64,000 bases of DNA from Larix kaempferi (taxonomy: Eukaryota; Streptophyta; Pinopsida; Pinales; Pinaceae), in contig BSBM01002082.1 in assembly GCA_027924585.1 (NCBI GenBank), positions 1-64,000 of the forward strand, written 5' to 3'. The position numbers and the translations under genes were made by a program. Below are positions 36,277-46,200 of this stretch, piece after piece. Positions within the stretch are counted from its first letter, which is position 1. Each line of letters starts with the position of its first letter. The notes beneath the pieces were generated by a model. It did no database searches. It worked only from the letters and a program-made list of their open reading frames with translations, and was not told where the DNA came from.

Positions 36277-37438
36277 TCCTGAAGGAAGGCATGATATGGA
36301 ATTTATGAGACTTGTTGCACTTGCGACAAATTGCAAGCTAGGGCTTGATATAGAAAAAACTATTCATCATAGCACTTTCGCTATAAATCCATTTTGGAAA
36401 AGGTTCAGGATATGAAAATTTTACAGGTCGTAGATAACATCCTCATGTATCTTGTGTCCGATTCACAGCATCGAATTCATTGTACTTTTTGTTTTATGAT
36501 GAGTACAATCTAGGGTTTCTGCCTCTTCTAGATCTCAGTCATAAATAGGTGACCTAAGAAAAAAGGTCACAAATTGGGCTAGGAAGCTCCAAATGAAATT
36601 TTGTAAAAAGCGACAGTACGAGCACAGAATGTAGTTTCTCAGGTAAGTTTTTCAAAGGCCAAAATTGAACCAGTGACACGTGTCACTCTGTACAAGTTCG
36701 CTCTCCTGTTTTATCCCATAAACAGGTCACGTTGCGACAGTTGGCATAATTCTCTCTTAGAGAATCCAATTGAGGTCAGAACTGTGGGGTTGGAAAGAAG
36801 ACATGTCAGGATACTACAGGTCGAAGTTTTAGACCCTGTGGATTCGTAATTTTAGATATGCACCAAAAACAATAAGGTGCATATTTATGTCAAAACAGAA
36901 TTAAATTCTGAGCACCTTCATTCTTGGCTTATCACTGCTGCAGTAATTTAGGTTTCGGAGAAACTTGGAATTTTTGGAATCGGAGACCACATCTGAATGA
37001 TCCTCATCAAAATCAAAATTTAGAGACCAAGATCGAATTTTTTGGTTGGGAAGAAGGTCGGGCTTGATCAAACCCTAGTTTGGGATTTTGATCGGAAAGA
37101 TGGAAAATTAGGGCTTCTGCAAAAGTCAAAATTTTTGAAGTCTGTGACCACAGATGAAAGCTCCTCAAAAAAATTGAAGCTTAGAGATTTGGATCGAACT
37201 TTTTGGTTAGGCAGAAGGGTGGGATTTATCAAACCCTAGTTTGGGGTCATGTCTAGTGAATCCAGAAGTTTCAAAGGCAATTTTGAGGGGTCAATTGTTG
37301 CAACTTTCAAAATTGAAGTATACCAGCTTGATTAGCTCAGCAAGCCACATCTTTCCATTCATTCAGAAGTTTGAAATTCGAAGGTTGAATTTTTAGGGTT
37401 TCTCTAACAAACCCTAATCCAGCTCCAGATCTAGTCTC
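36277..37438 (+). other. Copia B leader with an imperfect ~160-bp duplication
   Basis: No coding sequence is supported upstream of gag. Two related segments around 36968-37090 and 37130-37250 share GGTTGGGAAGAAGGTCGGG / GGTTAGGCAGAAGGGTGGG and end in ATCAAACCCTAGTTTGGG. They look like a diverged tandem duplication within the leader. Confidence 0.6.
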
Positions 37439-37592
37439 AACAAATCAAAGTGGATTGGGTTGATCCTAGAAGAGAATGAATTGGACACCTGCATAAGTGA
37501 AGAAGTTCCAGTTCCAGAGGGAGATAAGGCTAAGGCCTTACATAAGAAGACTACAAGCAATCCCAAGAGGTATGACCTGAAGAAATACAGGT
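37439..37592 (+). pseudogene. Copia B gag N-terminal fragment
   Basis: An open stretch reads WIGLILEENELDTCISEEVP, then PEGDKAKALHKKTTSNPKRY. This corresponds to the LEEND...VPEPEGDEAKAAHKK region near the N-terminus of SIRE/Tork-like copia Gag proteins. No convincing start codon precedes it, and similarity stops at AAATACAG followed by GTATGT, which looks like a splice donor or deletion junction. About 50 codons remain. Confidence 0.65.
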
Positions 37593-38889
37593 ATGTTTGT
37601 GAAATCTGTTCATGATTAAGTTTATGATATGTTTGTCCTCATATTATTAGAACAATCTTGATTAATCTTAGACTTGTCTTATCACCTTAGTAAAAATATG
37701 AATGCTTGTAGACATTCATTGATTAGGGTTATGACACTTATGCTTGTACTAATGCACCATGATGTTGTCTGCTAACATGAAAGGTACATCAAGAAAGATA
37801 GATCAAGTTCTAGATCAAGAAGATATGACCATGGTGACATGAAGACAAAGACTCATCCATAGCCATTATAGAAGCTCTACTTACGAGGTATGTATAATTT
37901 GGTTCTACAATGGTTAACTTATGAGTTATGCAAGTTACTAAGCACAAGTCATTGAAGAGAACAAGAAGATATTGTTTGGGTATGTTAGACATGACTAGCA
38001 AACATGATAACCAGGTATGTTTTTCCTATATCAAGATAGAATCCTACCTTGTGTTAGGATCTTATACTTTTGTATGAATGATAATGACTATTCTTGAAGT
38101 TAGAAGTTTAAGTAATCAAGGGTTTATGCATATTATGGTTCTTACTTTGATTGATGATATGACTAACCAGAAGAGTCCTATGGTCAAATAAGAATATACA
38201 TGAGTAAAAGAAGTCTTCCCTGAAACCTTGAATATTAACGCTTATAACCTACGTATGAAATGATCATGACCATACATAAGATTATTTAGAATCATAATGT
38301 TTTGATAGTATTGAGATTATACTAATGTATGTATGGTTATGTATGAGATCTTGAGGATAACACAATGATGACACTAGTGCACACTGAAGTATGCATAGTG
38401 GTCGATGATGGATATAAGTTCAAGGACAGATAATCCAGGAAGCAAAGATTGAGAGGGAGTCCACCAACAAGCAAACAAAGATAAGTATTTAAATTGTCAT
38501 TTCTTGTATATATGATTTTGTTCAACCATGTACATACTTATGTTCCTAGATTTAGGATGTGTATTATGCATATTAAGATATTTGCATTAATGAACAGTAT
38601 ACTACTAATATGCATGTAATGGGTAAGTGGCCTATGGTATTGTACAACATTTCATTGCTACTTATCTAGAATGAAACCTCTTTGCTAACATGTTGGGAGT
38701 TGTGCACACTCCTAACAAATGTTCTAGTAGAGATGGAAGGCATCTAGAAAGTTACGGGATATGGATAAATGTTGTATTGAAGCAATGGCTAACATAATTT
38801 CATGATTGTATGACATATGTCTTTATGCATAAGAATTTGTTTTTGAAAAACTATGAGAAGCTTCTAATCATGCAATTGAATTTGACTTG
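37593..38889 (+). other. Non-copia filler between gag and RT of copia B
   Basis: Where 2-3 kb of gag, protease and integrase are expected there are 1.3 kb with no retroelement motifs. Three or more segments end in an exon-donor-like CAG/GAG followed by GTATGT or GTATGTATAA (near 37590, 37886, 38013), and a TTGACTTGCAG acceptor-like site precedes the RT part near 38892. The pattern could be captured spliced host sequence or simply a decayed region. Confidence 0.4.
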
Positions 38890-40388
38890 CAGTTAAGATC
38901 GCGTACAATCACCTACAAGGACAACAAAATTTGTTATAGCAACGAAGATATTGAAGAATCCGAAGTTCCCAGGATCCAGGATGAAGTAATGAAAGGATTC
39001 CATGATCAAGGAGTACTAGTCGATCATGAAGAATGATGTTTGGGATGTGGTCCCAAGACCAGATGGGAAGTCTGTTATGACTTCCAAGTGGATCTATAAG
39101 ATCAAGTATGCTGCAGATGGCATCATAGAGAAATATAAAGCAAGTGATGAAATAGAAGGTACACCAAATGGATGTCAAGACAACCTTCTTGAATGGTGTA
39201 GTTTAAGAGGAAGTGTATGTGGAGCAGCCACTCGGGTTTGAGACACATGACAAAGGAACTCATGTGTGCAAACTGAAGAAAGCCCTATATGGTTTGAAAC
39301 ATGTACCCAGGACCTGGTATGGCAAGATAGATGGATTCCTATCCAGTTTGGGCTTTACTAAGAGTAAAGCAGACTCCAACCTTTACTACAAGGTTGAGGA
39401 AGGAAATCCAGTGATACTACTTCTCTATGTGGATGACCTGTTTGTTACAGGTGAGGATAGATTGATTGCTGATATGAAGAGGAAGCTTGCTGCTGATTTC
39501 GAGATGAAGGTCTTTGGTATGATTCACTACTTTCTAGGTATGGAGGTGTGGCAGAGCACAGATGGAATCTTCCTTGGAAAAGGGAAGTATGCAGTAGAGA
39601 TCCTGAAGAGGTTCGGGATGATGGACTGCAAGGCCATGGCCACACCTATGGCATCGAACTTGAAGCTTCTATGTGATGCTTCATCTGATTCGGTTGATGC
39701 CATGATGTATCATCAGATGATTGGGTCCTTGATGTACCTGACGAACACGAGACCAGATATTTGCTTTGCGGTGAACACATTGAGCCAGTTCCTGGTGGAT
39801 CCGAGAAGTGTTCACCTGGTTGTTGTAAAGCATAGTATGATGTAATTGAAGTATAAAGTTGACTATGGGCTCAAGTATGATGCGAATAAAAAGTTTAACC
39901 TGGAGGTTTATGTTGATTCAGATTGGGCAGGCAGTGCCATTGATCGAAAGAGCACTTCGGGGTGCTACTTCAGTATGGGATCCGGTATGATCTCTTGGTT
40001 TAGTAGGAAGCAGTCCTGTGTGGCACTGAGTACAGCCTAAGCAGAGTATGCCATAGCTTGTTCAGCTAGTTGTGAGGCAGTATGGATTAGGAAGCTACTA
40101 TCTGATTTGTTTGATCTCCAGCTGAGTGCTACTTGTATATATTGCGACAACCAGAGTTGTGTGAATTTGTCGGAGAGCCCAGTGTTCCAGGACAAGTTGA
40201 AGCACATTGAGATCAAGTATCACTATATCAGGGATATGGTGCATAGAGCATAAGTGAAGCTCCTGTATGTTGCGACGGACGAGCAGATAGCTGATGTGTT
40301 GACCAAGCCGCTGGCCAGAGTGAAGTTCGAGTACTTCAGAGAGAGGCTTGGTGTACTTCAGATCAATATTCCTTCCAAGGGGAAGTGA
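38890..40388 (+). pseudogene. Copia B reverse transcriptase and RNase H
   Basis: RT starts with MKNDVWDVVPRPDGKSVM and KWIYKIKYAADGIIEKYKA. It then jumps directly to VKTTFLNGVV and EEVYVEQPLGF, so the block with ARFVARGFSQ and its neighbours (about 40-45 codons) is deleted. It continues through KKALYGLKHVPRTWY, the active site YVDD (LLLYVDDLFVTGED), HYFLGMEVW, GSLMYLTNTRPDICF and RNase H (DSDWAGSAIDRKSTSGCYF, KQSCVALSTAXAEYAIA with X a stop). The protein ends at TGA 40386-40388. Three further in-frame stops (39843, 40038, near 40250) are present. It is nonfunctional. Confidence 0.93.
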
Positions 40389-40416
40389 TGAGTCCGGAGA
40401 CACAGATGCACATGAG

Positions 40417-40911
40417 CCATTCTGACATGGTTGAAGTTTTTCTTGCCATGGTCATTGATGTAAGGGATGGAGCCATTTCGACATGGTTGAAGTTTGTCTT
40501 TCCATGGTCGTTGATGTGAGGGCTGGAGCCATTTTGACATGGTTGAAGTTTATCTTTCCATGGTCGTTGATGTAAAGGCTGGAGCCATTCCGACATGGTT
40601 GAATTTTTTCTTGCCATGGTCATTGATGTAAGTGTTGAGGCCATTCGAGCATGGTTGAATTTTGTCTTCCCATGGCTGCGATATAAGTGTTGGGGCCATT
40701 CGAGCATGGTTGAAGTGTGTCTTCCCATGGCTACGATATAAGTGTTGTTCCATTCATAGCATGGTTGAAGTGTGTCTTCCCATGGCTATGGATATAAGTG
40801 TGGTGCCATTCTCGCATGGTTGAAGTGTGTCTTCCCACGACGTAGATATAAGTGCTGAGCCTTTCACGGATGGTTGAAGTGTGTCTTCCAATGCCAGTGA
40901 GTGTAAGTGTT
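40417..40911. repeat. ~56-bp tandem repeat in the copia B 3' region
   Basis: Nine diverged units share GACATGGTTGAAGT, CTTCCCATGG and a TGATGTAAG or ATATAAGTG end. Units change gradually from 5' to 3'. It lies between the pol stop and the polypurine tract, where some copia lineages carry untranslated repeats. Confidence 0.9.
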
Positions 40912-40984
40912 GTGTGATGTGCATCTGGGTTGTGCTCTATGGACTATGAAGTGATCTGAAGATGATGATGCGACAGTAGAGTAC

Positions 40985-41200
40985 ACAGGTTTTGCAGAGG
41001 CATGTAATAAGTCCTGGGATTCTCTTGACAGGTTTTGCAGTGACATGTAATCACTCCTGGGAGATCTTGACAGGTTTTGCATAAGCATGTAATCGGTCCT
41101 GAGATGCTCTTGACAGGTTTTGCACTGGCATCTAATCAGTCCTGGGAGATCTTGTAGGTTTTGCAACGCAATGTAATCAGTCCTGAGATGTACTTACTTG
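40985..41200. repeat. 42/43-bp tandem repeat in the copia B 3' region
   Basis: Five units each start ACAGGTTTTGCA (the last TAGGTTTTGCA) and contain CATGTAATCAGTCCTG with variations. Alternate units end GGGAGATCTTG and GAGATGCTCTTG, suggesting growth by two-unit steps. Confidence 0.9.
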
Positions 41201-41448
41201 ATGGCTTGCTCGCGGAGATGATGAAGAACTACATGGAGGCTAGGCCTACATCCAACATGAAAAAGGGTTGGCTCTGTAGAACTTTCTATGACGAGAAGAA
41301 TTGAGAGATAGCACCAGTGATCGAGATGATGAGTACAACAATAGTGATGATGATGCTTCGTGATCCAATGATGATGATCCAGCTCCAGAATTGAAGACTT
41401 GTGCATAAATGTATTGATGACTTGTGTCAAGAGAATACCTTCCTAGTT

Positions 41449-41457
41449 AAGAGGGAG
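41449..41457 (+). promoter_or_regulatory. Polypurine tract of copia B
   Basis: AAGAGGGAG immediately precedes the 3' LTR TG. Confidence 0.85.
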
Positions 41458-42094
41458 TGTTGATGTATTTGTAACTTCAGAAGATATTCACTTGTATATT
41501 GTATTTGTACTTTATTGTATCCCCAACGGAGATGTATTATTCCTCCGATTGGAAGTGTCGTCAGTTGTACTTGCATGTGTCGCAAGTTATATTGTAAGTG
41601 TCGTAACTTATACTTGATGGGTTATTAGACCACCTTGATGGGGTCGGCCCTGTATGAGTCATGTGGGTCAAAGGGTTATTATACCACCCTAGTAGGGGTC
41701 GGCCCAGTCAACATTATGTTAAGTGGTTAAGTTGAGGCCAACCTAGTTGAGTAAAGGTCAAGTGAAAGTTAGTGTATAAATAGAGAGTGTGTCTCTCTCA
41801 TTTTACACATTGTCTCATTCACTCACTTTGCATTAGTGAGAGAAGAGGAGGGTGTGCACAAGTGGAGGAGGAGCATGCTGCTAAAGATATCTATCTCTTG
41901 GGTTTGATCATGGTGATCCTTGTATTGATGCTTATTCTATCTTTGAGGAAGTTGCAGGGTTTTTCACCTTCTTGGTTTTCCCCGGTGAAATGTTTTGTGT
42001 CTCTTGTCTCTTGTCTCTTATGCTTGATATGCTGTACTTGTTATTCTTTTAGTTACGATCCTAGATCTATTGATTAAATACTAAAATACTAATA
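41458..42094 (+). repeat. 3' LTR of copia B
   Basis: The 637-bp LTR lacks the solo-LTR insertion. Its last dinucleotide is TA rather than CA, a mutation relative to the 5' copy (CTAACA). TATAAATA is at 41775-41782. Confidence 0.96.
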
Positions 42095-42099
42095 ACTAA

Positions 42100-43123
42100 T
42101 TCTAAGAACACGAATTGAAGTTGCAAAACGAAATGAAATCACTATCCTGAGAAACAATATTTGATTGAAAATAAATTATACTACAAAATCAAAATTAATC
42201 AGTCAAACCCCTGGGTAAGTCTAAGTCTATTCTAAGAATTGAAAAACTATTTTATGAAATTAAAATTCTAACTATGAAACAAGTTCGATTATAACTAACT
42301 ATCGATTACAACTAACTTCTATGCAAATATGAAAACTAAAAATAGATCAACTACAAGAAAACTTGAACATGGTAAACTAATACTTTTCCATTAAGCAAAT
42401 GATATTTGAAAAACCCTAATTACAATACTAGAAACAAGTCAAAATGCAATGTTACTTAGCAATCTAACCCTACTTATGGGAAAACAAAAGCATGCACTAT
42501 AATGACTTACTTCAATATTGGAATATGCAATACCTATCTAATCTCTATCTAATCAAGACTTCAAACTAGTTTATGAAAATGCAAAAACAACTAAACTCAA
42601 GGTATAGAAGCAGACTTATAACTACAGATGAAATAATGATTCAAATGATTGGAAATAACTTGAACTTGAAAGCAAATAAAAAAATAAACTATTGCTATTC
42701 TACTTCTAGAATGAATCAAACCATAAACTAAGATACTTCGATCAATTACAAAAAGGATGATGCAACTAATCTATATTTTGAAAAGCAAATCTACACTAGA
42801 CTAGGTTAATTGAAAAGAATAACAATTAACTTGGAATTATGACATCTTTGAAACTTAAATGAAAATACTAAGTCTAAATTAAAAATAAACTTCTACTCTT
42901 CTACACCTACAGGAAAATAAACTAAGCTAAGAATGGAACTAGCAATATCTAGAGCAGTGAAATGCTATGAGAGCAGAGGTGAAGGATTGGCTGTAAATTC
43001 AGATGCAAAATGGAATTGAAATGCTGAAGACTCTTGTAACTACATAAATGAAAAGAATTGAAATCTTAAATGGAATGAAATAAATCCTATGATAAGATTA
43101 TGCTATGCAAACTAAGACTCTAC
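42100..43123. other. A-rich unassigned host sequence between copia B and solo LTR C2
   Basis: No gene or known repeat is seen. The A-rich, short-AAT-motif texture resembles the sequence before 34795 and after 45030, so these may be parts of one older element split by the insertions. Confidence 0.45.
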
Positions 43124-43609
43124 CTATGTGTTAGGATATTCCTATACTCCATCCTAGTCCTACCAGTATCTCCATTAAATTTACATTTTCAGTCTTGCAT
43201 GCATTTCTGCATGCAATTGCATGCATCCCAGTCATCAGTCCTAGCACCTAGCCTCAGTTAGCCAGCCCCGGGGAGCTTCTCTCAGATCAATTTTAGCTCT
43301 CCTAGAGCTTAGTGCGCCCTTCCTCCTTGATTTAAGGAAGCCACTCGTCCTCTCTCACCTACCACTCAGTTGCACTTCAATTAATTGAATTATCATCAGT
43401 TCTTTCCTTGATTTAAGGCTAGATTGACTCTCAACTAACTGTATCATTCCGATGGATCTCCAGTGAGACTAGACTACCCATTTTGACTCCAGTTAGCTCC
43501 TCATGTGGCCTCCACTGAGCCTCCTTCATTCAGTTAGTGCCAGTTACACTCAGTTACACCTACCACACTCAGTTAGACTCAGTTTGACTGATGGTTGACA
43601 ATTACTTGA

Positions 43610-44704
43610 GGGTGAAAACATGAAGTTGGGAAACAATTTTGGCTTTTTTTTACAAACAAAACTACTAAATTTTATGTTTTTCAACTTCGACCTCTTCAAA
43701 CCCATATCCCTCTTAGGAATTTCAACTTGAAGTAAACACAAAGGTTTTAGAGAATTGAATTAGCTTTCTACTCATATTTTTTTAAAAAAATTTTATGGAC
43801 ATATCGTGGGACAAATTCATTGTCAACCAATGACATATACTTGAAAATTTTAGGTATGGATAATGAGTGACCTGTGTTGACGACGGTTTTTTGATAGATG
43901 GTTATTCATTTTAGGGAAAAAAAAATTGTAGGCTTATAATCTACACACACTAAACTAGATCTTGGACTATATTTTGACTTTTTTAAGACTTTGGAACTAT
44001 TTTTTATTATTTATCGAAACAACGTATGTTCAGAAAATTGTGCATTATCGACACACATTGGTGAGCTTCAATTTTCTTTTTAGTGTGACTCTTATTGGAA
44101 AAACTAAAAGTACCCTTTTCAAGAGAATGATCCAATTATGATCTCTGTGAAATTTCGAAGTTTTTGGTGTTGTCTTTGTTATGATATTGAATTTTCATTT
44201 CGGGTGATTTTCAGAGTAATAAAATTCTTAAGGGATAAGGTTTAGAAAAAAATATATTAATAAATAGAATTTTAAGTCGAAATGAAACAATTATTATATC
44301 ATTAGAAACTAGATTTGGAGATGAATCCATTGCTACCAAGTCCGACAAATAATATTTAGAATTTGCAAGGGTTCAGGCTTGCTGAAGTTGTAGGTTCCAG
44401 AAAGATGCCATATATTTTCGCAGGTTTGTTGACCATAAACTCTCAGCCAAAAAAATATCTTCCAAACTCTTGACCGAGAGTTTAGTTCAAACTCTCATCC
44501 GAGAGTTTTCTTTAAAATACAGCGAGGCGATTGGTTCAAACTCTTGGCCTAGAGTTTTTTTGAACTCTCGGTTAAGAGTTTGAACTCTCAAAACTCTCGG
44601 CCTAGAGTTTGAGGTTGACTTATTTTCGCGTGATCATCCATCCGCGCTCCGTTTTTTCCACTCCATTTGTCACAAAAGTGTTTCCCAGGTTCGCAATTTC
44701 ATCC
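43610..44704. mobile_element. Non-autonomous terminal-inverted-repeat element nested in solo LTR C2
   Basis: The insertion is defined by comparison with copy 1 of the LTR. Its ends are imperfect inverted repeats of about 34 bp: GGGTGAAAACATGAAGTTGG on the left against GGATGAAATTGCGAACCTGG from the right, followed by GAAACA-x-TTTT on both. The flanking repeat is TTGA (4 bp) with these ends, or CTTGAG (6 bp) if each end is trimmed by one base. No transposase is encoded. The superfamily is unknown to me. Confidence 0.75.
44437..44613. repeat. Cluster of ~20-nt dyads AAACTCTCGGCC-type / AGAGTTT
   Basis: About six short self-complementary units follow one another: AAACTCTTGACCGAGAGTTT, AAACTCTCATCCGAGAGTTT, AAACTCTTGGCCTAGAGTTT, AACTCTCGGTTAAGAGTTT and AACTCTCGGCCTAGAGTTT. 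They lie in the right half of the TIR element. Confidence 0.85.
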
Positions 44705-45029
44705 TTGAGCATTGATGACTCCACTGATGATGATGAAGACTTCTAGTTGTGCTCTGATGACACTCCAGTGATCTTTTGATCACTCCATGAAGGGTAATTC
44801 GAATTGCCACCTTGGCATTCGAATCCTCATGCATTGTACTACTTATTTGTCCATATTGTGATTAATGAATTACTGTGTGTGAAGTCATTTTGCTTCTATC
44901 CGAGTTATACTGTATTATTACTCTGTTGCTCATTTTACTGCATTGACCACTCTTAATCTTATTCCTAAATTCTTTCATTGTGAGATATACATCAGCTCTT
45001 AGATTTGTTGTGAGGATTTTCACACTATG

Positions 45030-46200
45030 GACTCAGTTGTTGGCCAACTACATAATGTAAATGCAATACCAAATTCAAGAAATTAAACCCTAGTTAATCA
45101 TGAAATGCAACTGGAAATAAAAATCACACAAATTATGAACATAAGCAAACTAAATGATTTTTATACAAGCTGAATTTATACATACAGGAAAAACGATTTG
45201 CAACTACAATCATTCACAATACTGAAATTAAAATTACTTATCTGTACAAAAGAAAGCAAAAAACAAATTATATGGACAAAGATCTCATTTAAACGTATAC
45301 AATGAGCTCATATGGACACCAAATGCATGAAATAAAAGCAAGGGCATTTATGTTTCATATAGAGAAGCGAAGGGACAACACTACAGTCACACAATTCAAT
45401 GCATAAAATATTTATACATCAATGGGAGAAAGGAACACAATACTTAGCTAAACAATGATGACAGAAATAAAAGACAAGGAAACCAGCTGCTGCTGAGGGT
45501 CCCTCCCAGGAATAGTGGTCACTTCTTCACGAACTACTCTGTCACCACAAGCATAAGCAAGAAACGAATTTGAATGAGAGCTTCCATTATAAAAATGCAG
45601 AGCAAATTACATACACATTTCTCAGCCCTATGGGGCTCTATTTATACATAAAAAATCATTGGGGAGTGGATAAAACTGAATCCCCAAGTTCCTGAGCTGT
45701 TAAAACCAATTTCTAAATTTAGAAAATAGCCAACCACGTTTTCTGGGCAAGTTTGTTTCAAAGAACCACGAACAACTCCCAAATTGCTTCGGATTTCCAC
45801 AAATTTCCTCACTGGGACCTAAATGGGCCTATTCTGCACAAAACCCATGTGCCGAAATTTAGGATTTCGCCTCTATTTGCCCGCAAATCCATACCTAAAT
45901 TTGTTGTCTGTTAAAAACACGTTTTTTGATGGAATCTTTAAATTGCGAGCTGCTCACATCTGAACGGTTCTGGGTGAGATCTGATAGATTCCTCACCATT
46001 TAGAAGCATATATATGACTCCTCCAAGTGGCGGAATTTGGATTGGTGAAGTGGAAGCATGATAATGGATTATCTTCCCAATTTGAGTGCGAATGACACTC
46101 CAAATGAGCGTCCGGATGACCTATAACTGCAATTAGTTCATAAATCCAGATTCTTGGCTGAATTTGTGTTGGGTTGTTGCAGGATTGATTTGTTGGGTGT
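45030..46200 (-). mobile_element. Sequence related to family D LTR
   Basis: The order of landmarks matches the family D solo LTR in copia A: a long A-rich part, a GAGGGTCCCTCCC / GAGGGCCCTTCC element, CTATTTATACATAAAA (TATA-like on the minus strand), then GCACAAAACCCATGT (45836-45850) followed by a CCGCAAATC block. Overall identity is low, so this is an old copy. Its ends were not found; the left end may lie before copia B. Confidence 0.5.

Larger units (their letters stand above)
34796..42099 (+). mobile_element. Ty1/copia retrotransposon B with LTRs and target duplication
   Basis: The element spans 34801-42094, flanked by ACTAA (34796-34800 and 42095-42099). LTRs are 637 bp once an 825-bp insertion (solo LTR plus duplicated target) is removed from the 5' copy. 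A primer site follows the 5' LTR and a polypurine tract precedes the 3' LTR. Internally only a gag fragment and an RT/RNase H block remain. Most of gag, all of protease and integrase, and the RT N-terminus are missing or replaced. About 1 kb of tandem repeats lies between RNase H and the 3' LTR. By hand count the LTRs differ at roughly 24 positions. It is a deletion derivative that could not move on its own. Confidence 0.96.
43124..45029. mobile_element. Solo LTR, family C, copy 2, containing a nested TIR element
   Basis: The unit spans 43129-45024, starts TGTTAGGATATTCC and ends GGATTTTCACA. It is flanked by CTATG (43124-43128 and 45025-45029). It is collinear with copy 1 except for a ~1.1-kb insertion after 43609. 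The different target duplications of the two copies prove independent insertions, so neither is a segmental duplicate of the other. Confidence 0.95.
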
